Source: Myxococcales bacterium (lineage in GTDB: Bacteria > Myxococcota_A > UBA9042). From it: DNA of 64,000 nt. The stretch is taken from the NCBI GenBank assembly GCA_947491025.1, contig CANLIC010000013.1, forward strand, positions 1-64,000. The letters are read 5' to 3'. Positions 42,452 to 50,973 of this stretch are shown one piece after another. The notes under the pieces are model-generated. The model was given only the letters and a program-made list of their open reading frames with translations, made no database searches and had not been told where the DNA came from. Position 1 is the first letter of the stretch. The number at the start of each line of letters is the position of its first letter. The position numbers and the translations under genes are program-made.

Positions 42452-43197
42452 TACTTGGCTCCTTGGGCGCTGCCCGCCGCAGCGCCACCCAGGGCGCGCA
42501 GCTGCAGCTCGCGCACCCACAACACCGCCTTCCAGCGGTCATCAGGGCGGATCTGAGACGCATAGCTCGACATCATGCCGCGGCCGTGGCTGATGATGTG
42601 GTAGATATGGCCGTCCTTATAGCCGTTCTTCACCGGCGGCGAATCCGGCGACGCCAGCGGAAAGCCCGGAACGCCCCGCTTGCTGACCGGGCCATCGCCC
42701 ATGCCCGTCTTGCCGTGGCAAGGCGCGCAGAAGGTGACGAAGACCTCCTCGGCGCGCGCTAGCACTGCCTTGTCCTTGGCCTGGTCGGCGAAGGGGTTGC
42801 GCAGCGCCTCACCGGCCTTGACGGCCTGCTGGGCCGCGAACTCGGCCAACTTGGCGTTGCCCTTGTCGTCGACCAGCCCGGCGGCCTTGGCCCCAGCCTC
42901 GTTGACCTCGAAGTGCGTCGGCACAAAGCCGCGGCGAATCGTACCCTCGGGCGGCAGCAGCAGCGTACGCCCGTCGCCGTGCGCCAGCTTGATGACCCGC
43001 TGCGCCACCGCTTCATCGGACTCGTCGAAGCGAGAGAAGCGCGGCGAGAACATCAGGCCCTGCGACTCCTGGGCCTTGCTGAACCACATCGGGTTGATCT
43101 GTGGCGCGATCAGATAGTTCGGCTGGTCGCGGACATTGCATCCAGCGGCGCCGAGCGCCATCAGCGTGGCGAGCAGCAGCGAGGTCGTGCGTTGCAT
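42451..43197 (-). CDS. actE: Alternative Complex III subunit ActE (mono-haem cytochrome c lipoprotein)
   Basis: 248 residues from the ATG at 43197; it shares a base with the actD stop (TGATG). Lipoprotein signal LGAAGC. One haem c site, FVTFCAPCHGKTGMGDGP, sits about two-thirds along; later GYKDGHIYHIISHGRGMMSSYASQI carries the Met axial-ligand region typical of class I cytochromes. It likely passes electrons from the complex to a soluble cytochrome c or the terminal oxidase. Confidence 0.92.
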   Translation of the reverse strand: MQRTTSLLLATLMALGAAGCNVRDQPNYLIAPQINPMWFSKAQESQGLMFSPRFSRFDESDEAVAQRVIKLAHGDGRTLLLPPEGTIRRGFVPTHFEVNEAGAKAAGLVDDKGNAKLAEFAAQQAVKAGEALRNPFADQAKDKAVLARAEEVFVTFCAPCHGKTGMGDGPVSKRGVPGFPLASPDSPPVKNGYKDGHIYHIISHGRGMMSSYASQIRPDDRWKAVLWVRELQLRALGGAAAGSAQGAK

Positions 43198-43781
43198 CAG
43201 CGGCCCTCCACGGTCAGCACCTCGACGGCACCGTGATCGGCGAACAGCGCGCGGGCGCGCCCCTCGTCGAAACCCACGGCGGCAGGATCCAGGGCCAACG
43301 CGAACTTGTCGTCGGTCACGCCCGGAACCGAGATCTTCGGCTTCATGCCCGGCAGCAGCCGCCGGTAGATGAGGTAGGTCAGCACCGTGAGATGGCCGGT
43401 GCAGAGCACCGTCAACTCGAAGAACACCGGTACAAAGGCCGGCCACGACAGAAAGGGCTTGCCACCGATGATGATCGGCCAGCCCTTCCACAGCGGCACG
43501 AAGTCCACGTACTGGGTGTGGACCTGCAAGGAGATGGCCAAGAGCAGGCCAAACGTGCCGTAGCAGAAGGCGATGTACGGCAGCCACGAGCGCTTGAGCC
43601 CCATGGCAGCGTCCAGGCCGTGGACGGGGTAGGGCGTGTAGCAGTCGTGGATCGGCAGGCCGCCGGTCCGCGCTGCGCTCGTCGCCTCGATCAACGCATG
43701 CTCGTCGCCAAACAACGCCACCAAGAACGGCTTGTTGCCGTTGGTCGCCTCGCTCGCGGGCGCCGCGTGTGCGCTAGCCAT
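43197..43781 (-). CDS. actD: Alternative Complex III subunit ActD (DUF3341 membrane protein)
   Basis: 194 residues. The opening FLVALFGDEHALIEATSAAR and IHDCYTPYPVHGLDAAMGLKRS are hallmark ActD text. Two membrane helices follow (LPYIAFCYGTFGLLLAISLQ and WPAFVPVFFELTVLCTGHLTVLTYLIY), then a short soluble tail. Overlaps actC by 8 nt, fixing co-translation. The subunit has no redox cofactor and is structural in characterised complexes. Confidence 0.92.
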   Translation of the reverse strand: MASAHAAPASEATNGNKPFLVALFGDEHALIEATSAARTGGLPIHDCYTPYPVHGLDAAMGLKRSWLPYIAFCYGTFGLLLAISLQVHTQYVDFVPLWKGWPIIIGGKPFLSWPAFVPVFFELTVLCTGHLTVLTYLIYRRLLPGMKPKISVPGVTDDKFALALDPAAVGFDEGRARALFADHGAVEVLTVEGR

Positions 43782-45243
43782 GGAGCACCTCCTCCTTGGG
43801 AGCGGCCGGGGTCGGGTGCAGACCCATCGCGCCGGGACCCGAGGCCGTGGCGTGGCCGTGCGACCCGTGGCCGTGGCTGTCGCGCTGCGCCCAGGCCGAG
43901 ACCATCTTCACCTCGGCGATCGAAACCGTCGGCAAGAATCGGACAAACAGCAGGTAGGCCGTGAAGAAGAAGCCAAGCGTGCCGCCGAACTCCAAAATCT
44001 CGACCCAGGTCGGCGAGTACATCGACCAGCTCGAGGGCAGGTAGTCGCGGTGCAGCGAGGTGACGATGATGACGAAGCGCTCGAACCACATGCCGATGTT
44101 GACGAAGATCGACATGATGAAGACGACCACCATGTTCCGCCGCATCGGCGCCCACCAGAAGATCTGGGGGCTGATGACGTTGCAGCTGATCATCGTCCAG
44201 TAGGCCCACGCGTAGGGACCGACAGCGCGGTTGCTGAAGAAGATGAAGCCCTCGTAGTTGCTGCCCGAATACCAGCCGATCAGGAACTCGGTGGAGTACG
44301 CGAGGCCGACCAGCATGCCCGTCGCCAGCACGACCTTCGCCATGTTGTCGACGTGGCTCTCGGCGATGATGTGCTCCAGCTTCTGGGTCTTGCGCGCGAT
44401 GACCAACAGGGTCAGCACCATCGCAAAGCCCGAGAACAAGGCGCCGGCGACGAAGTAGGGCGGGAAGATGGTGGTGTGCCAGCCCGGGATCACCGAGGTC
44501 GCGAAGTCCATCGAGACGATGGTGTGGACCGAGAGGACCAGCGGCGCCGCCAGCGCGGCCAGGATCGTGTATACGATCTCGTAGTGGCTCCAGTCTCGGT
44601 TGCTGCCGGTCCAGCCGAAGCTGAGGATGCCGTAGATCTGCTTCTGCAGCTTCTTCTTGGTCCGGTCGCGGAAAGTCGCGAGGTCGGGCAGCAGGCCGAA
44701 GTACCAGAATACACAGGAGATCGAGAAGTAGGTCGAGATCGCGAAGAAGTCCCAGAGCAGCGGCGACCGGAAGTTCACCCACAGCGGACCGCGCATGTTG
44801 GGCAGCGGCGCGAACCACCACCAGCCGAACCAGGGGCGGCCCATGTGGATGAAGGGAAACAGCGCGGCGCAGATGACGGCCAGGATCGTCATCGCCTCGG
44901 CAGAGCGGTTGATCGCGGTCCGCCACTTCTGGCGGAACAGGAACAAGATCGCGGAAATGGCGGTTCCTGCGTGACCGATGCCGACCCACCACACGAAGTT
45001 GGTGATGTCCCAGCCCCAACCGACGGTCTTGTTCAGGCCCCAAGTGCCGATGCCCTCGGAGATCTGGTAGCCGATGGTCGTGAAACCGGCGACAAAGAGC
45101 GTCACCGCCGGGATGAACGCCGCCCACCACAGGCCGCTCGGCTTGTTCTCCATCGGCGCCACGATGGCGTTGGTGATGTCGGCCAGCCGAGGCTTGCCGC
45201 CCATCACCAGGGGCTCACGCAGGTGCGATACGGTCGCAGACAT
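43774..45243 (-). CDS. actC: Alternative Complex III subunit ActC (NrfD/PsrC-like quinol-binding membrane subunit)
   Basis: 489 residues; the ATG at 45243 is 1 nt after the actB stop, with GGAGG inside the actB end. About ten membrane helices (GLWWAAFIPAVTLFVAG, FVWWVGIGHAGTAISAILFL, AEAMTILAVICAALFPF and others). PWFGWWWFAPLPN and HYEIVYTILAALAAPLVLSVHTIVSMDFA are strongly typical of ActC and the PsrC/NrfD fold that binds quinol. The C-terminus is His-rich. Confidence 0.93.
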   Translation of the reverse strand: MSATVSHLREPLVMGGKPRLADITNAIVAPMENKPSGLWWAAFIPAVTLFVAGFTTIGYQISEGIGTWGLNKTVGWGWDITNFVWWVGIGHAGTAISAILFLFRQKWRTAINRSAEAMTILAVICAALFPFIHMGRPWFGWWWFAPLPNMRGPLWVNFRSPLLWDFFAISTYFSISCVFWYFGLLPDLATFRDRTKKKLQKQIYGILSFGWTGSNRDWSHYEIVYTILAALAAPLVLSVHTIVSMDFATSVIPGWHTTIFPPYFVAGALFSGFAMVLTLLVIARKTQKLEHIIAESHVDNMAKVVLATGMLVGLAYSTEFLIGWYSGSNYEGFIFFSNRAVGPYAWAYWTMISCNVISPQIFWWAPMRRNMVVVFIMSIFVNIGMWFERFVIIVTSLHRDYLPSSWSMYSPTWVEILEFGGTLGFFFTAYLLFVRFLPTVSIAEVKMVSAWAQRDSHGHGSHGHATASGPGAMGLHPTPAAPKEEVLHG

Positions 45244-45244
45244 C

Positions 45245-48200
45245 CTAGCCCTCCTTCTTGTCGTCGGCCGCGCCGTGGCCAGCACCTGGCTCGTGGCCGC
45301 CGTGACCGCCGCCTGATGGCGCCGAAGGCGGCATCATCTCGAACGTGTGGCGGACCTTGGTCAGGTAGCCGATGGCCGGGCGGGTGTTGATCTCTTCGAG
45401 CATCTTGTAGCGACGCGGGTTGCGCATCGCCTCAGAAACCGCACTCTGATTGTCGTTGATGTTGCCGAAGGTGATGGCACCCGTCGGGCAGGTCTGCTGG
45501 CAGGCGGTCTGCACATCGCCGTCGAGCACCGTGTCGCGGCCCTGGCGAAGCACTTCGCTCTTGGCGGCCTGGATGCGCTGGACGCACATCGAGCACTTCT
45601 CCATCACGCCGCGGCTGCGCACGCCCACATCGGGGTTGAGCGCCAGGCTGAGGAGGTCGTAGTCGATGGTGTCCTTGACCTCTCCCTGCGGGTACTGGAA
45701 CCAGTTGAAACGACGAACCTTGTAGGCGCAGTTGTTGGCGCAGTACCGCGTGCCGATGCAGCGGTTGTAGGCCATCGAGTTCAGGCCCTCACTGGTGTGC
45801 ACCGTCGCCAGCACCGGGCAGACGGTCTCGCAGCCCGCCACCTCGCAGTGCTGGCACATCACAGGCTGGAACACGACCTGCGGGTTCTCCGCCAGCTGCA
45901 TCCAGTCGTCTTCGACTGGCGTCCAGTCGTAGTCGGTCGGGCCCGGCGTCGCCGACGCTGGCTCGGCGTAGTAGCGGTCGATGCGCATCCAGTGCATGTC
46001 GCGCTTGCGCGCCACTTCGAGGCGACCGACGACGGGGATGTTGTTCTCGACGTTGCACGCGATGACGCAGGCAGAGCAGCCGGTGCAGGCGTTGAGGTCG
46101 ACCACCATCTCCCACTTGTACTTGCCGTTGTACTCATGGGGTTTCCACACCGAACGCGGCTTCTCGGCAGCCTGGCCCGCCGAGCCATCGCCGGCCAACA
46201 GCTTGTCGAGCGGCGGGTTGTTGGCGGTCGGGTCCTTTTGCCACGCGGTCAGCGTCGTCTCGCGCACGATGTTGCGGTGCTCGTAAGACGGGTGCGTCTG
46301 GCTGAAGCCGAGCTCACGGTGGCTCCCCGTCGGCTGCAGATCGACGCGGACCTGTGTACCGAGCGCCGCCAGCGGCCAGACGTTGACACCGCCGGCCAAC
46401 AGCGCGACGCGACCGCCCTTCTGGCGGCCGTAGCCATACGCAATCGCCACCGCGCCGTCGTGGAGGCCGGGCTGCAGGACGACGGGCAGCTCGAAGCTGA
46501 TGTCGCCCGCGCTGACCTTGACGCCGTCGCCCGTGCCGACACCGAGCTCCTGCGCAGTCTTCGGCGACAGCGCCGCGTAGTTGTCCCACGTCGCCTTGGT
46601 CAGCGGATCTGGCAACTCTTGCAAGAATGGGTTGTTGGCGGCGCGGCCATTGCCAATGCCGACCTTCTGATAGAGCACCAACTCGTACTTGCCCTGGCCG
46701 CCGACCTTGCCCGCGGCCACCGCCAGGCCCGCCTTAACGCCGTCAACGCTGTAGCGGGCCAGGGGCTTCTGCACCAAGCCGGCCGCGACCCCCGTCGCGT
46801 CCGCAGGGGCGTCCACCGCCGTCGCCGTCGTGTCGGCCGGAGGCTCAGCGCCCGCCGTGCCTGCTGCTGCTGCCGCTGCGCCGGCCGCTTGAATCGCCGC
46901 CGCCTCGGGCAACGCCGCGGCCTCTGGTAGCGCCCCAGCGCCCGCCGCGGCGGCCGGGACCGCCACGGCCTCTGCGGCCGCCGGAATCGCTGCTGCCGCC
47001 GCAGGCGCCCCTGCGGGGGCCGCGTTTGCGCCACCAGGCGCCGCCGGCTGCGGCGGAGCCGCCTCGGCCGCGCCGCCCGGCAGCTGCAGATGCAGCACCT
47101 GCGCCAACCCGTCGTGGACGGTCTTGTCCCAGAACGCAGTAAAATCGAGACTCTTGCTCTCTACGCGCGGGTAGACCGACAGCTCCCAGGTCTTGCGCAC
47201 GAATTCCAGGCCGTCGCCGGCTTCGCCCGCCAACACCAGCATCGACTCCAAGGCCGAGCGTGTCCCAAAGAGCGGCCGCACCAGCGGCTGCTGGACGCCG
47301 ACCAAGCCGGGCAGGACCTCGACGTCGGCCCAAGCCTCCAGGAAGTGGCTGTTCGGCGCCGCCAGCTTGGCCAACGAAGCCGTCTCGTCGAGGCGATCGC
47401 AGAGCGCTATTGAGGTCGGCACGGTCGCCATGGCCTTGGCCCAACGCGCTGCCATGGAGCTGGCGTACGCCGGGTTGACGTCGACCAGGACCAGGCCCTT
47501 GATCTTGCCGCCCTCGACGTCCGTCAGCAGCCCCTCGGCCGCGCTGCGGTCGCCACCGTATCCCAGCAGCGGCCGGTCGATGTCCAGCGTCTTGCCGTAG
47601 TTGCCGAGTGCCTCGTTGATGGCGTTGACAGCGGTCTGCACCGCGACCTCGCCGCTCCCCGAAATCACCAGCGACTTTCCCTTGTTGGCCAGCAGCAGCT
47701 GCGTCCACAGTGCGACCTTGGGCGCGAACTCGCTGGCGGCAGCGGTGATGCTGAGGTCAGAGCCTGTGGCCTTGGCCACACTCGCTGCCAACTCGAGCGC
47801 CAGCGGCCCGATCTGCGATGGCAGGACCCGCACGCGCTCGTCGCAGTTGGCACCCGCTAGCGTGAGCTGCGACTCGACCTGGACGAGGTGCGAGAGCGTG
47901 TTGCGCTTGGCCGTCAGCTTGCGATTCAGCGCCGACTGGCGGCTCCACCACACCGGCGCGAGCCAGGTGCCCAGGTAGTCAGCATCGAAGCTGACGACCA
48001 CCTCGGCACGGGCGAAGTCGAAAAGGGGCACGCCGGCGACGCCATGGGTCAACTGGTGCGCGGCCCGAATCGCGGACACGTCGTCGTCGTCCACCACCAC
48101 GTGGCGCGCGCCCGGATGCGCCGCCAGCAGCTTGCCGAGCGCGGCTTGGCTCGCTGGGCCGCTCAGGGCCTGTGTCACCACCGCGAGGCCAGCGCCGTCC

Positions 48201-48757
48201 GTACGGAAGGATGCCAGCGCCTCCAGCGCGGCCTTGTCGAAGTCCTTCCAAGCAGCGGCCTTGCCACCGACCATCGGCTCGCGCAGGCGGTCGCCGTCGT
48301 AGAGGTCGATGACGCTGGCCTGGCCGCGGGCGCAGACGCCGCCGCCGGAGTAGGGGTGCTCGGGATTGCCCTCGATCTTGATCGGTCGGCCGTCGCGGGC
48401 CTTGACGAGCAGGCCGCAGCTGGCAGCGCAGCCGCCGCAGGTCGTGGCGTAGTACGCCGGCACGCCAGGGGTGATCTGCTCAGGCTTCTGGACGTAGGGG
48501 ATGATCTTGTCGACCGGGCGCCGAGCGCAACCGGCAGCGACGCCGGCTGCCGCGAAGCTGGTCCCGAGTACCTTGAGGAAGTCCCGGCGCGCCACGTCGC
48601 TGCCGTCTCCGGGGCGCGGCGCAGCACCGAACTCGACGTCGGCCGCAGCCACCGACTTGGCGTCGCGACGCAGCTCCTCCACCGTCTGAAAGTAACGGCG
48701 GGGCGCGCCGGCGCGGCCGGCGGCGGGGGTGCTGCGGTTGTCGTGGTTGCCGTCCAT
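45245..48757 (-). CDS. actB: Alternative Complex III subunit ActB (molybdopterin-oxidoreductase-like domain fused to Fe-S ferredoxin domain)
   Basis: 1170 residues. Near residue 57 is a twin-Arg export motif (RRDFLKVLG). The N-terminal half follows the molybdopterin oxidoreductase fold and keeps C-x2-C-x3-C (107-114) and Cys 142. About 570-680 is a long Ala/Pro low-complexity insertion (46805-47075) seen as an extra here. The C-terminal ~300 residues carry four Cys clusters (CTGCSACVIAC; CQHCEVAGCETVC; CIGTRYCANNCAYKVRRF; CSMCVQRI with CQQTCP), the electron wire to ActA and ActE. Known complexes lack the Mo cofactor in this subunit. A GAGGAG site precedes the ATG at 48757. Confidence 0.92.
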   Translation of the reverse strand: MDGNHDNRSTPAAGRAGAPRRYFQTVEELRRDAKSVAAADVEFGAAPRPGDGSDVARRDFLKVLGTSFAAAGVAAGCARRPVDKIIPYVQKPEQITPGVPAYYATTCGGCAASCGLLVKARDGRPIKIEGNPEHPYSGGGVCARGQASVIDLYDGDRLREPMVGGKAAAWKDFDKAALEALASFRTDGAGLAVVTQALSGPASQAALGKLLAAHPGARHVVVDDDDVSAIRAAHQLTHGVAGVPLFDFARAEVVVSFDADYLGTWLAPVWWSRQSALNRKLTAKRNTLSHLVQVESQLTLAGANCDERVRVLPSQIGPLALELAASVAKATGSDLSITAAASEFAPKVALWTQLLLANKGKSLVISGSGEVAVQTAVNAINEALGNYGKTLDIDRPLLGYGGDRSAAEGLLTDVEGGKIKGLVLVDVNPAYASSMAARWAKAMATVPTSIALCDRLDETASLAKLAAPNSHFLEAWADVEVLPGLVGVQQPLVRPLFGTRSALESMLVLAGEAGDGLEFVRKTWELSVYPRVESKSLDFTAFWDKTVHDGLAQVLHLQLPGGAAEAAPPQPAAPGGANAAPAGAPAAAAAIPAAAEAVAVPAAAAGAGALPEAAALPEAAAIQAAGAAAAAAGTAGAEPPADTTATAVDAPADATGVAAGLVQKPLARYSVDGVKAGLAVAAGKVGGQGKYELVLYQKVGIGNGRAANNPFLQELPDPLTKATWDNYAALSPKTAQELGVGTGDGVKVSAGDISFELPVVLQPGLHDGAVAIAYGYGRQKGGRVALLAGGVNVWPLAALGTQVRVDLQPTGSHRELGFSQTHPSYEHRNIVRETTLTAWQKDPTANNPPLDKLLAGDGSAGQAAEKPRSVWKPHEYNGKYKWEMVVDLNACTGCSACVIACNVENNIPVVGRLEVARKRDMHWMRIDRYYAEPASATPGPTDYDWTPVEDDWMQLAENPQVVFQPVMCQHCEVAGCETVCPVLATVHTSEGLNSMAYNRCIGTRYCANNCAYKVRRFNWFQYPQGEVKDTIDYDLLSLALNPDVGVRSRGVMEKCSMCVQRIQAAKSEVLRQGRDTVLDGDVQTACQQTCPTGAITFGNINDNQSAVSEAMRNPRRYKMLEEINTRPAIGYLTKVRHTFEMMPPSAPSGGGHGGHEPGAGHGAADDKKEG

Positions 48758-48944
48758 GGGCTCCTCAAACAGCCGAGTCTCTGCTCGGCGCTCGCTGCCA
48801 TCGCGCTTGCGGCGTCACCATGGGTGCTGCCCCGCACACGGGCGTGTCATCTGCTGGCGTCTCGCTGGGTTTGGCTGCTGCCTTTGCCTGCGTTGCCGCC
48901 TCGGCCGCGGCCAGGGGCGCACCCTGGGCGGCGCCGCGCGCGGC

Positions 48945-49559
48945 TCAGTGGTGGCATCCTGAGCAGTCAAGCGAGGCGTTGATCTTCTTGTGGGCGAGGT
49001 GCGCCGGCGGATTGTCGGTGTACTCACGGTGGCAGTTCACGCACCAACCCATGGCCAGCGTGTTCTGCTGCTTGACCACTTCCATTTCCTGGATCGGTCC
49101 ATGGCAGGTCTGGCAGGCGACGCCACGGTTGACGTGACGGCTGTGGTCGAAGGAGACGTAGTCGGGCAGCTTGTGGATCCGAACCCACTCGATCGACGCG
49201 CCGGACTTGTACGCCTCATGGATCTTCTTGATCTCCGGCGAGTCTGGCTTCACGAGCTTGTGGCAGTTCATGCATACATTGACCGGCGGAACACCGGCGT
49301 GTTTGCCCTGCTCGGCGCCGAAGTGGCAGTACTTGCACTCGATCCCGAGATCGCCAGCGTGCAAGCGGTGCGAGTAGGCGATGGGCTGCACGGGCTGATA
49401 GCCCTTGTGGTACTCCGGCAGCTGAGCGTCGATTTGATCGCAGCCCGTTGCCAAGAGTCCGCCGCAGATCGCAGCCACAGCGATCCACGCACCGCGCAGG
49501 GATCCACCGGCCTGTCGTCGCCGATGGGCGCCACAGAGATGGGGAGGAACTTGCATCAT
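48945..49559 (-). CDS. actA: Alternative Complex III subunit ActA (pentahaem cytochrome c)
   Basis: 204 residues from the ATG at 49559 (49556 is equally possible; the upstream frame is open but looks non-coding). An N-terminal membrane anchor (GAWIAVAAICGGLLATGC) precedes five haem sites in order: CKYCH, CMNCH, CQTCH, CVNCH and CSGCH at the C-terminus. This five-haem arrangement is diagnostic of ActA. First gene of the actABCDEF operon; 187 nt separate it from actB, the largest internal gap. Confidence 0.93.
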   Translation of the reverse strand: MMQVPPHLCGAHRRRQAGGSLRGAWIAVAAICGGLLATGCDQIDAQLPEYHKGYQPVQPIAYSHRLHAGDLGIECKYCHFGAEQGKHAGVPPVNVCMNCHKLVKPDSPEIKKIHEAYKSGASIEWVRIHKLPDYVSFDHSRHVNRGVACQTCHGPIQEMEVVKQQNTLAMGWCVNCHREYTDNPPAHLAHKKINASLDCSGCHH

Positions 49560-49897
49560 GGGGACTTCCAGGTGGACACCCTTTCGGGCCGCAGGCGAAC
49601 GAGCGAGCCGTCCGCGCCTCCGGGAGCGAGTTGCACCCGCCTGCGCGGCCGGCGATGGGCGTCGCACAGACGCTTGCGGCTGCAGGCTGGGTCGCGGCCA
49701 CCCCGGCCGCGGACGGCGCGGTTTATTCCAGAGATCGCGTTGCAAGTCCAGCGCACCACGCGTTGAATCCTGTAAGCGCACGCCCGCACGGTAGCTCAGG
49801 GCAGGGGCTCGCCACGAACGGACGGAGATCAAGAGAGAATCGACGCTGACCGCCGCGCCATCTGCGCGCCAAAGCGGCGACCGCGGGGCCCTGTGGG
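49560..49897. other. 338-bp gap upstream of actA
   Basis: Between actA and the GGDEF-like gene, both leftward. Apart from the candidate promoter I see no gene or RNA. Direct text is GC-rich without clear terminators. The long leader could carry regulation of the respiratory operon. Confidence 0.4.
49722..49750 (-). promoter_or_regulatory. Candidate act operon promoter
   Basis: Minus strand: TGGACT (49750-49745), 17-nt spacer, AATAAA (49727-49722), leaving a ~155-nt leader before actA. The match is moderate (4 of 6 at each box). Confidence 0.3.
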
Positions 49898-50902
49898 CTA
49901 CTCCGGGTCTTCGCGGCCGCTGGCAGAGGTGCGGTGGTAGCGCAGATCCGTTGAGCCGCTGGCGCGGTTGCCAGCGTCGCCTGCCGTCTCCGAGTACAGC
50001 AGGACGCGGCGATGTCCCGTGGCCCGCGCGACGTCAAGCGCCACTTCCGCCCGGGTGTACAGCTCGCTGCCATCCGCCGAGTCGCCAGGAAAAACAGCCA
50101 CTCCGGCAGTGAACGTCACGCGCGCAGCGTCGGCCCCGATGGCCTCCAGGGTCTCTGGGCGCGCCGAGAGACTGCGCCACAGCTGGTAGAGGAGCCGGCG
50201 CGCTTCGAACGCCGTGATGTGGTGCAGAATCAGGCCGAAGCGGTCGTCGCCGATGCGCGCCACCGTGTCCGAGCGTCGCAGCGCCTTACGCAGGTGCTCG
50301 GCGATGTCGCGCAGCAGAGCCCGCACCAGCAACCGCCCCACCTGCTGCTCCAGCAACCGGAAGCCGTCCAGGTCGATCACCGCCACCGCCATCGGCATGC
50401 TGGCGCGCGAGCTGAGGCGCACGGTCGGGTCAAGGCGCGAGAAGAACACGTTGCGGCCTGGCAGACCCGTCAGCGGGTCCACAGCGGCCAGGCTGTGGTG
50501 GACATCGCGGCTACGCGCACGACCGATGAGACGCGCCGCGGCGCGCTCTGGATCGCTGCGCAGGCTGAAGACCTCGTCGAAGCCGGCGGCGAGGCACGAC
50601 TCAACTTCCGCAGGGCTCGAGTCAGGCATCAGCACCGCCACGGCAGGCATCCGCTGCGGCGCTCGCTCGCACATCCGCAGCCAGGCTTCGGGCAGATCGA
50701 GGCCGTCCTCGAGACGCCAGACCACGATCGCTGCGCCGTCGACGAATGCCTGGAAGGCGATCTCAGCCGGAGGCACTTTGGCGCAGCTGAAGCCGCGTTG
50801 CTGCAACGCAGCCGCCAAGCCGTCGATCCACGGCTCGCCGGTTGCCGGCAGCACAGCATGCTGGCTGCGCGCAGTGGGCAAGCGAAAATCGAACGGGTGC
50901 AT
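49898..50902 (-). CDS. Degenerate GGDEF-domain protein
   Basis: 334 residues. The N-terminal ~140 residues look like a receiver-type fold (AIVVWRLEDGLDLPEAWLRM, VAVLMPDSSPAEVESCLAAGFDEVFSL), without a clear phospho-acceptor Asp. The C-terminal GGDEF domain opens with DPLTGLPGRNVFFSRL and VIDLDGFRLLEQQVG, but the active-site signature is RIGDDRFG instead of RxGGDEF, so diguanylate cyclase activity is doubtful. It may bind c-di-GMP or GTP, or act through protein contacts. No neighbouring gene explains its job. Confidence 0.82.
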   Translation of the reverse strand: MHPFDFRLPTARSQHAVLPATGEPWIDGLAAALQQRGFSCAKVPPAEIAFQAFVDGAAIVVWRLEDGLDLPEAWLRMCERAPQRMPAVAVLMPDSSPAEVESCLAAGFDEVFSLRSDPERAAARLIGRARSRDVHHSLAAVDPLTGLPGRNVFFSRLDPTVRLSSRASMPMAVAVIDLDGFRLLEQQVGRLLVRALLRDIAEHLRKALRRSDTVARIGDDRFGLILHHITAFEARRLLYQLWRSLSARPETLEAIGADAARVTFTAGVAVFPGDSADGSELYTRAEVALDVARATGHRRVLLYSETAGDAGNRASGSTDLRYHRTSASGREDPE

Positions 50903-50973
50903 CGCGCTCCTCGGACAGGCTCGGGGGAGTTGGCGGTCGGCCGGGCAGGGCGCGCCGGGCTACCCCCCGCGAA

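Noticed and set aside
43691..45130. Alternative minus-strand frame of 479 codons
   Set aside because: A second frame of the actC region rich in Arg/His/Asp; the ActC frame has the membrane helices and family motifs.
45347..46930. Open frame of 527 codons on the plus strand
   Set aside because: Antisense to actB, whose Fe-S motifs are unmistakable.
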